Origin: Hyphomicrobium sp.
GTDB taxonomy: Bacteria > Pseudomonadota > Alphaproteobacteria > Rhizobiales > Hyphomicrobiaceae
Assembly (NCBI GenBank): GCA_019751875.1
Contig: JAIEMV010000013.1
Location: forward strand, 124,001-188,000
DNA: 64,000 nucleotides
Direction: 5' to 3'
In this document: in pieces, positions 25,297-34,552 of the stretch
Position numbering within the stretch: position 1 is the stretch's first letter
How the letters are laid out: the number at the start of each line of letters is the position of its first letter
The notes under the pieces: model-generated
What the model saw: the letters and a program-made list of their open reading frames with translations, nothing else
The model's database searches: none
Told to the model about the DNA's origin: nothing
Position numbers and translations under genes: made by a program

Positions 25297-27306
25297 CTAG
25301 GCCTGTGAACGAGGCTTCTTTTTCGGGCCGGCCTTACTATGGGTCGGGCTTGTGTTGTTCTGGGGGGTGCCCGCAGGCCTGTGCCCCTTAGGTGTCGGGC
25401 CGGTATGGCGTTGGCGTGGTGCCCAGCCATCGGCTTTCGATTTGCCCTTGTCGCGCCAGCGGGGTTTATCCGCCCGAGGCTTGAACGGTGGACGGGCCGC
25501 CGCAGGTGCGGGCTCGCGGGCGGGCGGAATGCTGTCGCTCTCTGCCGGGCTTGTAGCGGTTGAGTTCGATGTCGCGGTGTCGCGGACAATATGGCCTTCC
25601 TTCTTCTTGGCCGTACGAACAGCGTGATCGAAGCTGTCGGCGAACTCAGCGGCAATTTGGAAGCGGGTGTTGCGGTCTTCGATGCGGATAACGCCAATCT
25701 CAGCCTTCGTGACGCCGCCGGAACGGCAGATCAGCGGCAGCAGCCAACGCGGATCGGCATTGCGTTCGCGGCCGATGTTGATGCGGAACCAAACCATCTC
25801 GCGGCCATCATCGTGGCGCGGCCGCGGGCGGCGGGGGGCATCGGAGGAAGAGCCGATGCTGTTCTCCGTCTGCGCGTGGGGCGACGTCCGTGCAGAGTGC
25901 TCGCCGTACTTTGAGGGCCTGCGCTCGCGATCTGATCGCGGGGCGAAACCATCGCGGCGAGGCCGGCGCTCGCTTGCATCGCGGCGCGGAGGCCCCGTGT
26001 CTGGGATGAGGTCTTCAGGCGCGGGCAAGCGCGCGTCGTGCATGCGCACGAGGGCCAGCGCAATTTCGTCGGCTGTGTGGCCGGCTTGAAGGGCACGAAC
26101 GCGCTGCAGTTCGTCTTCCGTGGGCGCAGTGGTGAAACTCGGGTCGGCCAAGAACCGTTCTTGATCACGGGCGCGGATTTCGTCGGGCGAGGGTGCATCG
26201 GTCCATGTCACCTTGAGGCGTGCGCCACCGATCAAGACGTCCGCCTTCCGCCGCCTGTTGTAAGGCACGATGAGCACGCACTTGCCTTTGCGGCCGGCGC
26301 GGCCAGTTCGGCCGGAGCGATGCAACAGGGTCTCGCTGTCATTGGGGAGATCGGCATGGATGACGAGCGCGAGGTCGGGCAAATCCAATCCGCGGGCTGC
26401 AACGTCGGTTGCCACAAGAACTCGCGAGCGGCCGTCGCGAAGGGATTGGAGGGCTTGCGTGCGCTCGTTCTGGGTGAGTTCGCCGGAAAGTGCTACGGCG
26501 GAGAAGCCGCGCTCGGCAAGGCGCGCGCTGTATCGGTTCACGGCTTCGCGGGTTGAACAGAACACCAGAGCAGCGCGCGCATCATGCAGGCGCAGAACGT
26601 TGACGACGGCATGTTCGACATCCTGGGGCGACACCCGATGGGCAATATAGTCGATGTCGACGTGCTGCTGATCGCGGCGCACGGTTTCGATACGCAGGGC
26701 ATCTTTCTGGTAGCGGACGGCGAGGTTCTCAATCTCGCGCGGCAGCGTGGCGGAAAACAGAAGCGTGCGGCGCTCGGCCGGGGTCGCGTCGAGAATGAAT
26801 TCCAAGTCTTCGCGAAAACCAAGGTCGAGCATCTCGTCGGCTTCATCGAGAATGGCCGCCTTAAGTTCTCCGAGTTTGAGCCGACCGCGTTCAAGGTGGT
26901 CACGGAGACGGCCCGGCGTGCCGACGACGATGTGTGCCCCGGCGTGAAGTTGTCGGGCTTCAGCACGCGCATCCATACCGCCGACACAGGTGACAACGCG
27001 GGCGCCCGTGCTGTCGTAGAGCCACGTCAATTCGCGGCACACCTGCATGGCGAGTTCCCGCGTCGGGGCAATGACGAGTGCCAGCGGAGATGCTGCGTGC
27101 CCGAGCGTTTCGTTTTCTCCGAGGAGCGTCGAGCCGAGTGCGAGCCCGAAAGCGACCGTCTTGCCCGATCCGGTTTGAGCGGAGACCAATAGGTCGCGGT
27201 TCGAGGCGTTTGCGTTCAATACCTCAAGCTGTACGGCGGTGGGGGCCGTATAGCCGCGCGCCGCAAGGGCACGCGCCAGCGGGGCGATAGTCGTTGGGAA
27301 CGTCAT
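25297..27306 (-). CDS. DEAD-box ATP-dependent RNA helicase, DbpA/DeaD-like
   Basis: A 669-residue helicase. Core motifs are all readable: Q-motif region, SAQTGSGKT (Walker A), APTREL, DEADEMLDLGF, FSAT in motif III, and HRSGRTGRAGRKG in motif VI. The C-terminal part contains a DbpA-type RNA-binding fold (WFRINIGRERNADPRWLLP, about 510-580) and a basic, Pro/Arg/Lys-rich disordered tail. It likely acts in ribosome assembly or RNA turnover, perhaps in the cold. The ATG at 27306 is preferred to one at 27342. It is a single gene; nothing links it to its neighbours. Confidence 0.93.
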   Translation of the reverse strand: MTFPTTIAPLARALAARGYTAPTAVQLEVLNANASNRDLLVSAQTGSGKTVAFGLALGSTLLGENETLGHAASPLALVIAPTRELAMQVCRELTWLYDSTGARVVTCVGGMDARAEARQLHAGAHIVVGTPGRLRDHLERGRLKLGELKAAILDEADEMLDLGFREDLEFILDATPAERRTLLFSATLPREIENLAVRYQKDALRIETVRRDQQHVDIDYIAHRVSPQDVEHAVVNVLRLHDARAALVFCSTREAVNRYSARLAERGFSAVALSGELTQNERTQALQSLRDGRSRVLVATDVAARGLDLPDLALVIHADLPNDSETLLHRSGRTGRAGRKGKCVLIVPYNRRRKADVLIGGARLKVTWTDAPSPDEIRARDQERFLADPSFTTAPTEDELQRVRALQAGHTADEIALALVRMHDARLPAPEDLIPDTGPPRRDASERRPRRDGFAPRSDRERRPSKYGEHSARTSPHAQTENSIGSSSDAPRRPRPRHDDGREMVWFRINIGRERNADPRWLLPLICRSGGVTKAEIGVIRIEDRNTRFQIAAEFADSFDHAVRTAKKKEGHIVRDTATSNSTATSPAESDSIPPAREPAPAAARPPFKPRADKPRWRDKGKSKADGWAPRQRHTGPTPKGHRPAGTPQNNTSPTHSKAGPKKKPRSQA

Positions 27307-27552
27307 GGCGGGAGGATACTCGGATGTGGGCCTGGGTGCCAAACTGTCGGGACATGAGGACAGGTGACGCGGCCAGAATTCGGATCGCTGGTGTTTAGCT
27401 GGTCTCGGGCTGGCTCACCAGATCCAAAGTCGTCACGCCCGTCAGACGAAGGGAAGCGATAATTGCCGGATCTGCCGATCTTTTACTTAAGGCGTCAAGA
27501 CTGGTGCAGTGCCGTCCGGCTCCGGCTCTAGGTGATGAGTTCGATGTGAATA

Positions 27553-28119
27553 TCACTCGGTTTGCAAGGTTTTCTCGAGGAGCGAGTGATAAACGGACAG
27601 GTATTGCGAAAGCTGGTCCCAAAGCGCTTGGTCGAGCGATAATGCGTCCTTGTAAGGTATCAAAGCCGAAGCCGGTGAGGTTGTGAGCGCAAGGTACAAC
27701 TCTGCGGTCAAACGCGGCATGGAGTGCCGATCCACTAAATGCTGATCGCGCAGCTTGTCGGACAAATCAGTGGCCAGCTTCCAGGCGAGAACGGAACAAT
27801 AAGCCGATTCATCGGTGTGATCGCCCGTGTCTTTGCCCAAATTGATAATGTGCTGAGGTTCGGCAAAACCGGGCGGTTGAATGGGGCACGGTGCTGTCGG
27901 TGAGTTTCCATCGTCCAGGAGGTCGGACAGAGGAACCTTGAACAGTTCGGCAAGCCTGGCGAGCACCTTATAAGGTGGTGTCGTTTCATCTCGCTCATAT
28001 CGATAATAGGTGTTCGGCGTGACGCCGAGTTCTTCCGCGACCGTTCGTGCTTTGTAGAAGCGAGCCTGCAAACGGGCCGCGCGCAGCCGCTGACCAAGAG
28101 TCGTTTCAGCCTTTAACAT
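27553..28119 (-). CDS. XRE-family HTH regulator with helical C-terminal domain
   Basis: A 188-residue protein. Residues about 8-62 form a Cro/C1-type helix-turn-helix: LGQRLRAARL, VAEELGVTPNTYYRYERDETTP and LARLAELFKVPLSDLL. The remaining 125 residues are acidic and helical, with no family I can name. The ATG at 28119 is chosen because AGGAAC lies 8 bases upstream and the domain starts there. It follows fliI on the same strand after a 100-base gap, so it could be co-transcribed with the DUF1217-flgF-fliI operon; a role in motility control is only a positional guess. Confidence 0.8.
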   Translation of the reverse strand: MLKAETTLGQRLRAARLQARFYKARTVAEELGVTPNTYYRYERDETTPPYKVLARLAELFKVPLSDLLDDGNSPTAPCPIQPPGFAEPQHIINLGKDTGDHTDESAYCSVLAWKLATDLSDKLRDQHLVDRHSMPRLTAELYLALTTSPASALIPYKDALSLDQALWDQLSQYLSVYHSLLEKTLQTE

Positions 28120-28219
28120 TGAACAGTTCCTGCCGGTCGGGGAGGAGACTGTTACCCAGGTCGAGCGGTATGCAACAGCAACCAAAACAGGTTATGAAGC
28201 AACGCAAGGTTGCATTTGG

Positions 28220-29611
28220 CTACGGCTTGAGGAGAGATGAGATACCTTTGATGGGGTCTTCGGATACGATTTCCGCGGGTCGCTGCTTTAGATACTCATA
28301 AAGACGTGGAGCAAAGGCGACGGCCTTGTCGAGCTCCGGGTCGGTGCCCGGCTGATACCCGCCGATCAGCCGAAGATCGCGTGTATCCTCGTACTTCGCG
28401 ACCAAGGCACGCGCAGACCGGACGGCTACCTCCTCGTGAGGGCTCCAAACCTTATCCGCAAGTCGCGACAACGATGACAAGAGATCTATCGCTGGCCACC
28501 GCCCCATCGCGGCAATTTTTCGATCCAGCACAATGTGGCCATCAAGGATGCCGCGAACGGCATCTGAAACAGGATCGTTGTGGTCGTCACCATCAACGAG
28601 AACTGTCGAAAAAACTGTGATGTCGCCTTCGCCCGCAGGTCCAGGACCGGACCGCTCCAGTAGACGAGCGATCTCTGCAAATACGCTGGGCGGATAGCCT
28701 CGTGCGACGGGGGGTTCGCCGCTCGTCAGCGCGTATTCACGCTGGGCATGAGCAAATCGCGTGATGGAGTCGATCATCAACAACACGTTGTGACCTTGGC
28801 TGCGAAAAAACTCCGCGATCGTCATCGCAGTTTTTGGGGCAAGGCGGCGGACCGCAGGACTGGCGTCTCCCGTCGCGACGACAGAAACCACGCGTTCGCG
28901 CCGAGAACTCAGAACGTCTTCCAAAAACTCGCGGACTTCGCGGCCGCGCTCGCCGACGAGAGCCAAGACAACGACAGAGACATCGGGAACAGCACTCAGC
29001 ATAGCGAGAAGCGTCGACTTGCCGACGCCGGAACCTGCAAAAATTCCCAATCGTTGGCCGTTACAAATCGGCATGAAGGCATCGATTGTCTTGATGCCCG
29101 TCTTGAGCTTGGACGTGACGCGGTTGCGGGTCAGCGCGCGCGGTGGTTCGCGATCAAGCAGCAAGCGCTCTCGGCCCAATGAGAGTTCGCCGCGGTCATC
29201 AAGGGCTTGGCCAAGCGGATCGACAACGCGTCCAAGCCAGCTCTTGTCCGGCCGGATCGCCGGCAAGCCCAGCAATGTAGCACGCGCTCCCAGACTGATG
29301 TTGGCCTGCTTTTGATGAGGTATTGCACTTGTTACGTGGGGATCGAGATGAATGACTTCGGCGAGCTGTTCCCTGCCGCCCACACCTATAGTGATCAAAT
29401 CGCCGATATGTGCAAAGGCCGATAGGCCTTTGATCCTGATTTCATTGCCGCCCACCTCACAGACTGTTCCGCAAATTCGAACCCCCGCGGCGGTAGAGTA
29501 GCTGACTGTCAACTCCTCCAAAGCAGATAACCTGCGGGACAGTCTCTGAGGTTTTGAAGCGGCTGTTTGTTCTGCTCGCACTCGTTCAGCCGCCGAGCGT
29601 GCGAATGGCAT
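28220..29611 (-). CDS. fliI: flagellar export ATPase
   Basis: Hexameric ATPase of the flagellar type III export apparatus. The 463-residue product has Walker A in GIFAGSGVGKSTLL, Walker B in VLLMIDSITRFAHAQRE, and the FliI/F1-beta-like stretches LVGERGREVREF and GYPPSVFAEIARLLERSG. The ATG at 29611 follows an AGAGGG box; one at 29656 would overlap flgF more. It overlaps the flgF 3' end by 26 bases and is the third gene of a minus-strand operon (DUF1217, flgF, fliI). Its partner fliH is in the fliF operon about 17 kb away, and a fliJ candidate is at 61712. Confidence 0.96.
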   Translation of the reverse strand: MPFARSAAERVRAEQTAASKPQRLSRRLSALEELTVSYSTAAGVRICGTVCEVGGNEIRIKGLSAFAHIGDLITIGVGGREQLAEVIHLDPHVTSAIPHQKQANISLGARATLLGLPAIRPDKSWLGRVVDPLGQALDDRGELSLGRERLLLDREPPRALTRNRVTSKLKTGIKTIDAFMPICNGQRLGIFAGSGVGKSTLLAMLSAVPDVSVVVLALVGERGREVREFLEDVLSSRRERVVSVVATGDASPAVRRLAPKTAMTIAEFFRSQGHNVLLMIDSITRFAHAQREYALTSGEPPVARGYPPSVFAEIARLLERSGPGPAGEGDITVFSTVLVDGDDHNDPVSDAVRGILDGHIVLDRKIAAMGRWPAIDLLSSLSRLADKVWSPHEEVAVRSARALVAKYEDTRDLRLIGGYQPGTDPELDKAVAFAPRLYEYLKQRPAEIVSEDPIKGISSLLKP

Positions 29612-30305
29612 TGGCGAGACCCTCTTCTGTTTCGGCAACGCTATTGCTGATGGCATCGAATGTTCTCTGGATGGAGATGAGGCGCGTCATTTCCATCACG
29701 GGGTTGGTATTAGATCTCTCGATAAAGCCCTGAGCAATTGAGACGGAGTTGAAGTCGAGAGCAGGTTCCGCGGGCTGGTCCGGAATGACGCCTCCAATGT
29801 CTTGGCGGCGAAGATTGCTGCCGGCGGGGATGGTGAACAGACCAATTCGGCCGAGGTTCACTCCGTCCTGGACGAGACTTCCATCCTTACCGATGGCTGG
29901 CGGAGAGCCGTTTGCGTTGATCTGAAGCGGGCTGCCTCCCACATCGACGATCGGGAAACCCTGCGCCGAGAGGAGTTCTCCTGTCGGGCTTATGGTCATT
30001 CGACCGTCTCGCGTGTAGGCGACCCCAGTGGGGGTCAACAGACCGAGCCAAGCTTCACCGTTTACGGCGACATCAAGTGGGTTTCCGGTCTTATCGAGCG
30101 CGCCCGACTGTTTTGAAATGAAGGTTCGACCTTCGGATACGAAACTCGTCGTCGCATCGCCGGATCGAGAGAGGATCTCCTCGAAGGAGATGCGCTCTGT
30201 CCGATAACCCGGGGTCCCTACGTTGGCGATATTTTGCGCAACAGTTTCAAGCCGTTTCAGGAGAGACAATTGGCCCGAAACAGCGACGTAGATGTTCGAC
30301 TGCAT
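29586..30305 (-). CDS. flgF: flagellar proximal rod protein FlgF
   Basis: Rod component in the periplasm. The 239-residue protein has the N-terminal rod/hook motif VAQNIANVGTPGYR, the central DVAVNGEAWLGL (the NGxGFF-type loop), and the C-terminal helical motif EMTRLISIQRTFDAISN. The size suits FlgF. There is no signal peptide, as expected for a substrate of the flagellar export apparatus. One base separates it from the upstream DUF1217 gene, and fliI overlaps its end. Confidence 0.94.
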   Translation of the reverse strand: MQSNIYVAVSGQLSLLKRLETVAQNIANVGTPGYRTERISFEEILSRSGDATTSFVSEGRTFISKQSGALDKTGNPLDVAVNGEAWLGLLTPTGVAYTRDGRMTISPTGELLSAQGFPIVDVGGSPLQINANGSPPAIGKDGSLVQDGVNLGRIGLFTIPAGSNLRRQDIGGVIPDQPAEPALDFNSVSIAQGFIERSNTNPVMEMTRLISIQRTFDAISNSVAETEEGLANAIRTLGG

Positions 30306-30306
30306 C

Positions 30307-31089
30307 TCAGCGCCGCCTCGCTTGCAGGTTCTGGATTGATGTCAGCGTTTCGACAGAGATGCCTGATAGAGAGTTGGACTGGAAGAGTTGGAGCGAGGGA
30401 TTGGCGGTTACGTTCGTGGTGCTCAGGTCCCACAGATTGGCGAAGCGCTCGAGAAACCTTGTCAGCTTCTCGGGATCCTTCAGATCGGCGATATCAAGCT
30501 TTGTGGCAATGAATGCTGCCTGCTTTTCGATTCCCACAGCGGGAAGCGAGGTCGGTAGCGAGAGCGCCGTCTCCACGACCTTATAGAGCGCCTTGTCAGC
30601 GAGGATTTCAAAGATATTCCTTATGTTGGGAGCTTTGCGTTCGAAGTACAAAGCCAACCGGACACCTTCGTTCGACTGCCCGGCATTTTCCTCCAGCGTC
30701 GTGCGGAGATAACGATCGACGGTGCCTTTCTGAGTGCGAGTGAATGTTGTCGTGGCCGACCCGTAGCGGGCGAAGTTAAATGTCTCGACTAACTCCCGGA
30801 AGCGTGGATCGGCGAGCGAATTGGCGAGGGAGTCCGATTTGTCAATACCGCCTTCCAAAACCTTCCTGATGAGGGCCCGCGACTCTACCATGTCTCCCAT
30901 GCCCAGAGATCGCAGAGCGTATGTGTAGATGCGCCGGTCATTCATGAAGTCGTCGATGGACTTTACGTCCGATATCCTGGATTCGTAGTAGGCCGTCTCG
31001 CGCTGCACGACGCGGTCGCTTGCCACTGTCTGGAGAGACCTTGCCGTGTCGCGCGTAATGAGTTGGTAGCTGGTCAGAGTGCCGATCAT
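30307..31089 (-). CDS. DUF1217 flagellar-cluster protein
   Basis: A 260-residue, mostly helical protein of the DUF1217 family, which is found in flagellar clusters of Rhizobiales next to flgF. Diagnostic stretches are TLTSYQLITRDTARSLQTVA at the N-terminus and VKSIDDFMNDRRIYTYALRS after it. The C-terminus resembles flagellin or rod helices and ends in QNLQARRR, so export through the flagellar apparatus is possible. The molecular role is unknown. It is the first gene of the minus-strand operon with flgF and fliI and is divergent from motA. Confidence 0.88.
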   Translation of the reverse strand: MIGTLTSYQLITRDTARSLQTVASDRVVQRETAYYESRISDVKSIDDFMNDRRIYTYALRSLGMGDMVESRALIRKVLEGGIDKSDSLANSLADPRFRELVETFNFARYGSATTTFTRTQKGTVDRYLRTTLEENAGQSNEGVRLALYFERKAPNIRNIFEILADKALYKVVETALSLPTSLPAVGIEKQAAFIATKLDIADLKDPEKLTRFLERFANLWDLSTTNVTANPSLQLFQSNSLSGISVETLTSIQNLQARRR

Positions 31090-31219
31090 GGCGCGAATCC
31101 CAAAGATTGCTTGCGAGCATGCGGGCGTCTTCTTGAGCGAAGCTTGCTGAGGGCTCCTTCAGTCTCGCGCAAGCCGGGTCCGCGAGCCTCGTGGGTGATT
31201 CGGATTGGATGCACCTCGA

Positions 31220-32098
31220 ATGACCATCATCATTGGCATCGTTGTGACGCTCGCCTGCATGCTGGGAGGCTTCATGGCGATGGGCGGTAAAGTGGGCGTT
31301 ATTTGGCAGCCCTGGGAGTATGTGATCATCCTCGGCACGTCACTCGGCACGTTCGTCGTCGCGAATTCGACGAAGGTCATCAAGGATTGCGGCAAAGGGA
31401 TAGTAGAAGCTTTCAAATACTCGGCACCGACCCATCGGCAATACGTCGAGGTCCTTGCGCTTTTATTCTCTCTCATGAGGGCTATTCGAAGCAAGTCGCG
31501 CGCCGAGATGGAAGCACTCATCGACGGGCCGCAAGATTCGGAAGTTTTCCAGAAGGCTCCGACCGTTCTCGCGGATAAAGATCTGACGGTTTTTGTTTGT
31601 GACTATATGCGGCTTCTCATCATGGGGAATGCTCGACCACATGAAATCGAGTCTCTCATGGAGGAGGAGATCGAGACCATTCGGCATGACCGGCTGAAAG
31701 CCTATCATGCGCTCACAGCCGTCGGTGACGGTCTGCCGGCCATCGGCATTATCGCCGCGGTTCTTGGGGTGACGAAGGCGATGGGTGCAATCACTGAAGC
31801 GCCCGAGGTTCTGGGGAAATTGATTGCCGCGGCTCTTGTCGGAACATTCGCCGGGATATTCTTCTCTTATGCCATCGTTGCTCCGATTGCGACGAAGATG
31901 AAGTCAGTTCGCGAGAAGAAGATCCGACTTTATGTGGTCGTGAAGCAATCGCTTCTCGCATTCATGAACGGAGCGATTCCGCAGATGGCGATTGAGCACG
32001 GGCGCAAGACGATCCCGAGTGCTGAGAGGCCCGGTATCGATGAGGTTGAAGCAGAAACGATGGGGGGCGGGTCGGCTCCTGCCGCTAATGCAGCATGA
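31220..32098 (+). CDS. motA: flagellar motor stator protein MotA
   Basis: Stator subunit that conducts protons with MotB. The 292-residue product has four membrane spans: about 3-22, 30-48, and the pair near 170-190 and 200-220. The cytoplasmic loop has the conserved [20 protein letters not shown] stretch that faces FliG, and the third span contains [17 protein letters not shown]. The ATG at 31220 is preferred to a TTG at 31205. The gene starts the motA-fliM-fliN-fliG-flhB operon, and its stop overlaps the fliM start by four bases. Confidence 0.96.
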   Translation: MTIIIGIVVTLACMLGGFMAMGGKVGVIWQPWEYVIILGTSLGTFVVANSTKVIKDCGKGIVEAFKYSAPTHRQYVEVLALLFSLMRAIRSKSRAEMEALIDGPQDSEVFQKAPTVLADKDLTVFVCDYMRLLIMGNARPHEIESLMEEEIETIRHDRLKAYHALTAVGDGLPAIGIIAAVLGVTKAMGAITEAPEVLGKLIAAALVGTFAGIFFSYAIVAPIATKMKSVREKKIRLYVVVKQSLLAFMNGAIPQMAIEHGRKTIPSAERPGIDEVEAETMGGGSAPAANAA

Positions 32099-33057
32099 GC
32101 AATCCGGCACTCAAAGGCCTGGACGACGCATTTCTGAACAGTCTCGCCAGCGCGATCCTCAATGAGGCCAAACCGAAAACTCAAACAAACCCCGTACGTT
32201 TATCCAGGCTTTGCGAGCAACTCGCCGAGGCAGCGGGGGCAGGCCTTGCAGCGCTCGTGCCAGCGATCCGATGCTCCGTAGCCGACATCCAATCTTGCAG
32301 GCTGTCTGAGTTTGCTGCCTCGCAGTACCCATCGATGTTTGTGCTTGCGCGGCAGGATAGAGGCCACGACATTATCCTCGTTCGTTTCAGTGCGGAGACA
32401 GTCGACTGGTGGGTATCGTCGTCCCTTGGTGGTGAGCCGGCAAGACTACCGGGAAACCTGAACCCAGTATCGGCCATCGAAGCGCGCGTGGGGCGAGTTG
32501 CGATTGATATTCTACTCGGGGCTCTTGTGCAGGTTCTGTCATCCTTCGGGATCGATCTGACGCTGCGCGAGTGCCGAACTAGTGCGGTCGTCGAGGATCT
32601 GCCCAATTTTCCGGACGATCTGACGGGTTATGAAGTCTCGATGGGGTTGGTTCCGGGCACTGCCAAGTTTTCCATCTGCCTTTTTGTTTCCGAAGCTCTG
32701 GCCGTCGAGTGGTCTCGTGCAACAGCTTCACTGGAGCATTCTGACAGCGTTACTCAAAAAGAGATTGAAGATAAAAATCCGCCGGAAGAATTGGATAATC
32801 GCTTCTCCAACGTGTCTATCAGCATTGATGCTGTGCTTACGACGGAACTCGTCGAATTGCAGGAACTGCTGAGCTGGACCGCGGGCCGCGTCTTGCAACT
32901 GCAGGCGACTACCGAAAGCCCTGTCCGCTTTGTCTCCGACGACATTCCACTTTTTACAGGAAGGCTTGGCAAGGTCGATGACCAGCTTTGCGTCGAGGTT
33001 CAAGTTGCGATCAAGCCTGGGCCATCCGGGCTGGACGAGGCGTCATTTGGCGTGTGA
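32095..33057 (+). CDS. fliM: flagellar switch protein FliM, divergent
   Basis: C-ring switch protein. At 320 residues with low overall resemblance, it is identified by the middle domain (about 50-215) and the C-terminal SpoA-like domain (about 240-315, with [20 protein letters not shown] and VQVAIKPG), and above all by position between motA and fliN. The N-terminus lacks the EIDALL-type peptide by which enterobacterial FliM binds CheY-P. Rhizobial FliM proteins are generally divergent, so this may be normal for the group. Confidence 0.86.
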   Translation: MSNPALKGLDDAFLNSLASAILNEAKPKTQTNPVRLSRLCEQLAEAAGAGLAALVPAIRCSVADIQSCRLSEFAASQYPSMFVLARQDRGHDIILVRFSAETVDWWVSSSLGGEPARLPGNLNPVSAIEARVGRVAIDILLGALVQVLSSFGIDLTLRECRTSAVVEDLPNFPDDLTGYEVSMGLVPGTAKFSICLFVSEALAVEWSRATASLEHSDSVTQKEIEDKNPPEELDNRFSNVSISIDAVLTTELVELQELLSWTAGRVLQLQATTESPVRFVSDDIPLFTGRLGKVDDQLCVEVQVAIKPGPSGLDEASFGV

Positions 33058-33104
33058 GGCACGTCGATCAAAACGGACAATGCTGTCAGAGCGAGGCGCA
33101 CGAC

Positions 33105-33542
33105 ATGACATCAAGTGATGTGGAAAAGGGCTATTCCGAACCGTCCTTGACGGAATTTGCATCCGAGCTTTCCGCTGCGGCGGATGATGCGCTGGTGACA
33201 TTGAGCACGCCGGTGCAACGCGACAAGACTGTGGAAGGGAAGGACGGGGGCATCTCTAGGTCGCTCGACATCCAGACGATCATGAGGATTCCCGTGACCA
33301 TGAAGGTGGTCGTCGGGTCAGCTACGCTACCAGTTTCGGATCTGAAGTCTCTACGTACAGGTGAGACGATCTCGCTCAACCGTCGGGTGGGTGAACCCGT
33401 GGACGTCGTCGTCAACGGTCAGGTGCTTGCGCGCGGGGTTCTCGTCATTGTCGATAAGGAGACGTTGCAGCTCGGCATATCGTTGACGGAAGTCGTTGGG
33501 GCTGGGGGATCATTTGCTGCCGCTCCCGCTGCAAGACGGTGA
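33105..33542 (+). CDS. fliN: flagellar switch protein FliN
   Basis: A 145-residue C-ring protein. The C-terminal 75 residues form the SpoA domain: IMRIPVTMKVVVGSATLPVS, LRTGETISLNR, EPVDVVVNGQVLARGVLVIV. The N-terminal 60 residues are acidic and variable, as usual. The ATG at 33105 is the first sensible start after the fliM stop. Its TGA overlaps the GTG start of fliG. Confidence 0.93.
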   Translation: MTSSDVEKGYSEPSLTEFASELSAAADDALVTLSTPVQRDKTVEGKDGGISRSLDIQTIMRIPVTMKVVVGSATLPVSDLKSLRTGETISLNRRVGEPVDVVVNGQVLARGVLVIVDKETLQLGISLTEVVGAGGSFAAAPAARR

Positions 33543-34552
33543 AACTGTCACTCTCGCGAGACATCCAAATGGACGGTGCGACGAAGGCTGCTATCGTGCT
33601 TCTTGCGGCTGATCGCAGTAAATCGATCGAGCTTTTGAAGCTGCTCAATCCCGATGAGGTCAGGTCGATATCGCAAGGTGCGGAGCGGCTCGGCGTCATC
33701 GACGCGGCGCTGCTATCTTCGGTGATAACGAATTTCGAAGACAATTACAGCAATGGGCTGAAGTTCGTCGGGACTGCGGCGGAGGTGCGCGAACTCATCA
33801 GCGAGGCCATCGGGGCGGACACGGCGGCAGCAGCTATGGCCGGGGCGCCGCAGCAGTTGGTTCATGATGATCCTTGGCCCGTCATCGGTGCTCTTCCGAT
33901 AGAAGAGCTGAGAGCCTTCATTATCGCTCAGCACCCGCAAGTCGCGGCCTTCATTCTTTCGCGGCTCGACTCGGAGCGAAATGCCGAGCTGCTCGAACAC
34001 GTCGATGTCGATCTCTGCGCTAATCTGATGACGCGGATGCTCTCTATCACGAGCCCGCCCGGTGTCATTGTACGGGCTATCGAGGAAGTTTTGGCGGAGG
34101 AGTTTCTGAAGCAAAACGCCAGCAATGGCGGTCAAATGCACGCAGGACTCGCTTCCGTAATCAATCGGCTCGACCGCACACGCGCGGGTGATGTCATGAG
34201 GCGATTGCAGGCGTATCGTCCAGCAGACGCCAAGGTCGTCGAGCGTATGCTGTTCAGGTTCGAGGATTTGATCAAGTTTGCGCCTGGCGCCCTCACCATT
34301 ATCGTCGAGCAAGTGCCCGTCGAGCAGATCGTCGTTGCGCTCAGTGGCGCGGACCCTGGCCTCAAGGGCGCCGTCATGAGCGTCATGTCGGCGCGAACGC
34401 GCCGTATGGCCGAATCGGAGATGCAGAACGGGGCTGCGGTCAGCCAGAAGGCTGCCGTCGCTGCACGCCAGAGTGTGGTGGATACGGTGTTGTCTCTTCT
34501 TTCCGCGGGAACGATTGAAATTCCTGGCGAACCGACCGATCGGCCCGGCTGA
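33539..34552 (+). CDS. fliG: flagellar motor switch protein FliG
   Basis: Torque-generating C-ring protein that meets MotA, 337 residues from a GTG that overlaps fliN; an ATG at 33569 is an alternative start. The N-domain starts KAAIVLLAADRSKS. The middle domain has EHPQ-like HPQVAAFILSRLDSERNAELL, and the C-domain LFRFEDLIKF and ALSGADPGLKGAVMSVMSARTRR. By eye, several charged residues important in E. coli FliG are replaced here (see findings). The stop overlaps flhB. Confidence 0.95.
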   Translation: MKLSLSRDIQMDGATKAAIVLLAADRSKSIELLKLLNPDEVRSISQGAERLGVIDAALLSSVITNFEDNYSNGLKFVGTAAEVRELISEAIGADTAAAAMAGAPQQLVHDDPWPVIGALPIEELRAFIIAQHPQVAAFILSRLDSERNAELLEHVDVDLCANLMTRMLSITSPPGVIVRAIEEVLAEEFLKQNASNGGQMHAGLASVINRLDRTRAGDVMRRLQAYRPADAKVVERMLFRFEDLIKFAPGALTIIVEQVPVEQIVVALSGADPGLKGAVMSVMSARTRRMAESEMQNGAAVSQKAAVAARQSVVDTVLSLLSAGTIEIPGEPTDRPG

